Source: Leptidea sinapis (lineage: Eukaryota > Arthropoda > Insecta > Lepidoptera > Pieridae). Taken from it: a stretch of DNA of 64,000 nt. Positions 62,346 through 64,000 of the stretch are shown here, piece by piece. The DNA lies in the NCBI RefSeq assembly GCF_905404315.1, contig NC_066267.1:2122501-2186500 (forward strand), read 5' to 3'. Numbering within the stretch: position 1 is the first letter of the stretch; every line of letters starts with the position of its first letter. The notes beneath the pieces are model-generated. The model had not been told where the DNA came from. It was given only the letters and a program-made list of their open reading frames with translations, and ran no database searches. A program made the position numbers and the translations under genes.

Positions 62346-64000
62346 AAAGATTTTGTTTTATTTGGGAAACTTACATCCTTTTTTCAAAATTTTACACAAC
62401 AAATAGATTAGCATATGCTAATTACAAGCTTCCACATATGTTTTTAAATTGCTTAAGCTCAGATTAACATATAACACAAACAATAATGTAATACAAAATA
62501 GGTTCAAACTTATGAGATTAAGTGCTTCTTTTTTTATGTTAGACTTACATCGACACTGTCTATGGTAAGCACATTCTTAGCTACACGAGGACTACAAGTA
62601 AAGAGGTCAAAACGATCATCATGGTTAAGCTTATTGAACTGCCGCATGCAACGAGGAAAAAAGCTATTTTTCCGGTAGTTAGTGTGGCTGGAATCGATGC
62701 TAAACAAAGCCGGTTTCTTAAGACTACGAGTAGAAACATTAAGATTAATTTTGCTTAGAAGCTCAGGACTATCAATGGTATTTTGGACTGATTTAAGTAA
62801 AAACGCGATGTCAGACATGTTTCGCCTCTGATATAATGGAAGTAGATGGAACAATAGGCTTCGCTGTGGATATTCACACATTGGTATATTAAATTTATAT
62901 GACAGGTAACGCGTGAATTTCCTTTGGATTCTTCCGATGTTGTCTGAGTGTATTTTATAACAGGGATTACCGGTACTCTAGATGACTAAGTACGTAGGCG
63001 CAATAGATAATTTCTACTGTTTTCATTCTTTTAAAATTCTGTGAAGCACAAATAATCCAAGAACCTGTTTACTACAGCGTTTACATGGTCATCGAACATT
63101 AATTTATTGTCATGAATTACACCTAGATATAATGTTTTTTTATAACAGCGAAATTTTGATTTTTAATTTTATAGTTATATTCAAAAATTTTTCGTTTTCG
63201 TGAAAAGTTTATAACTAAGAATTAGCATTTAGAGACATTCAAATCTAAATTGTTGAGTAATTGTAGTTGCAATTGTTATCCAGCCTGTTCAAGTCATCTT
63301 GGAGAAGTGAAGCGTCATGAAGATTGTTAACAGTCTTGAAGATTTTCATGTCTTCAGCAAATAATAAAAACTCTGAATTCGAAAAGCATGAGCTGATATC
63401 GTTAATAAATATAACAAATAGAAGGGGTCCCAACAAAGATCCCTGAGGAACACCTGACGGAATATTAACCCACGCCGAGGTATAACCATTCAGAACAACC
63501 GCTTGAGACTAGAGAATATAATTTTGACAGTAGTATACTATGGTTAATACGGTCAAAAGCCTTGCTGTCAGTATAGACAGTGTCAACCTGAGAACCTTTA
63601 TCCATATGAAATGTTGAGTAATCATTAAAAGTAATTAGATTTGTCACAGTTGACCTTCCAAGAAACCGTGCTGTTGAGGGATAAAAGTGGATTTAATTTT
63701 ATCGTATACCTAGTTGGTTGTATACAATACGCTCTATGATTTTTGCTAACAAACATAACGTACTAATCGGTCTGTAATTTTCTATTTCATTTTTAGAACC
63801 TTTCTTGTGAATCGGTGTTATTAAAGCTGGTTTCCATATAGCTGGCATAATTACCTCAGTAACGGAACAACGAATGAGTATTGTCACTGGTTTAAACAGT
63901 TCTTTGGTGCAATTAACTAGAAGTAATAGTGGTATGGTGTCGGGACCAGCTGACTTACAAAGACCTAGATGACCTAGAAATTGTTCTCTTAGTTTATAAA
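62346..64000 (-). pseudogene. CR1/Jockey-superfamily non-LTR retrotransposon, running off the window
   Basis: Minus strand, 5' to 3' (right to left): VIMPAIWKPALITPIHKKGS, KNEIENYRPISTLCLLAKII, ERIVYNQL (63890-63700); then KAFDRINHSILLSKLYS (motif A, 63560); GVPQGSLLGPLLFVIFINDI (63460-63400); LLFAEDMKIFK, the YADD box as FAED (63358-63347); C-terminal SVQNTIDSPELLSKINLNVS, SFFPRCMRQFNKLNHDDRFD, SPRVAKNVLTID ending at 62534. The 3' UTR ends AAATAAAACAAAATCTTTAT at 62346, inside a MITE. Multiple frame breaks; the second Asp of the YADD box is changed to a Glu-Asp order. The 5' part, including any endonuclease, lies beyond 64000. Confidence 0.85.

Noticed and set aside
1..64000. CRISPR array, bacterial operons, prophage or plasmid features
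   Set aside because: No regularly spaced repeats, ribosome binding sites or dense coding; the sequence is eukaryotic repeat DNA.

Overview
The window is AT-rich, repeat-crowded eukaryotic DNA with no host gene that I can support. Every protein-like stretch I could recognise is a fragment of a transposable element. The repertoire (tRNA-headed SINEs, many 5'-truncated non-LTR retrotransposon tails, Jockey and RTE elements, mariner and hAT remnants, a TAA-flanked MITE) and the flavour of the families suggest an insect, most likely a lepidopteran. That assignment is an inference from family recognition, not from a marker gene.

Layout. 1-14500: a tRNA-derived SINE, a 203-bp-period direct duplication, the 3' ends of several non-LTR elements (families labelled A, B, C and RTE here), a hAT C-terminal remnant, a degenerate HTH/DDE transposase start and a TAA-flanked MITE. 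15000-25000: fragments of RTE and of a CR1/Jockey-type reverse transcriptase, a Penelope-like C-terminus, and a decayed Jockey element (about 22440-24890) whose ORF1 is split by a nested non-autonomous retroelement. 25000-31000: an unclassified repeat present as two inverted copies, one broken by a LINE insertion, then a CR1-like 3' end, an internally deleted mariner and a foldback repeat. 31000-55000: scattered tails and short repeats, including two hairpins and a TIR element. 56190-60840: a GC-rich, nearly complete but frameshifted Jockey-type retrotransposon with gag-like ORF1 directly abutting ORF2 (TAA then ATG). 61000-64000: more repeats and a minus-strand reverse transcriptase that runs off the right edge.

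The dominant family is a roughly 310-bp non-autonomous retroelement, called NR1 here. It starts with CCAGTGGGAGG and ends in CCCTTATTTTCAT plus oligo-A. I count 16 copies in both orientations. Its 3' third holds a 12-bp-stem hairpin; one copy keeps the stem through a paired substitution, and several copies are broken exactly there. A second family (T2) has a tRNA-like core and, in two copies, an inverted arrangement with flanking direct repeats of 12 and 9 bp. Nothing here behaves as a cooperating gene system; the autonomous elements presumably supplied enzymes to the non-autonomous ones, but no coding region here is intact. Family labels A, B, C, G, NR1, T1, T2, I and so on are mine and tie copies together within this window only.
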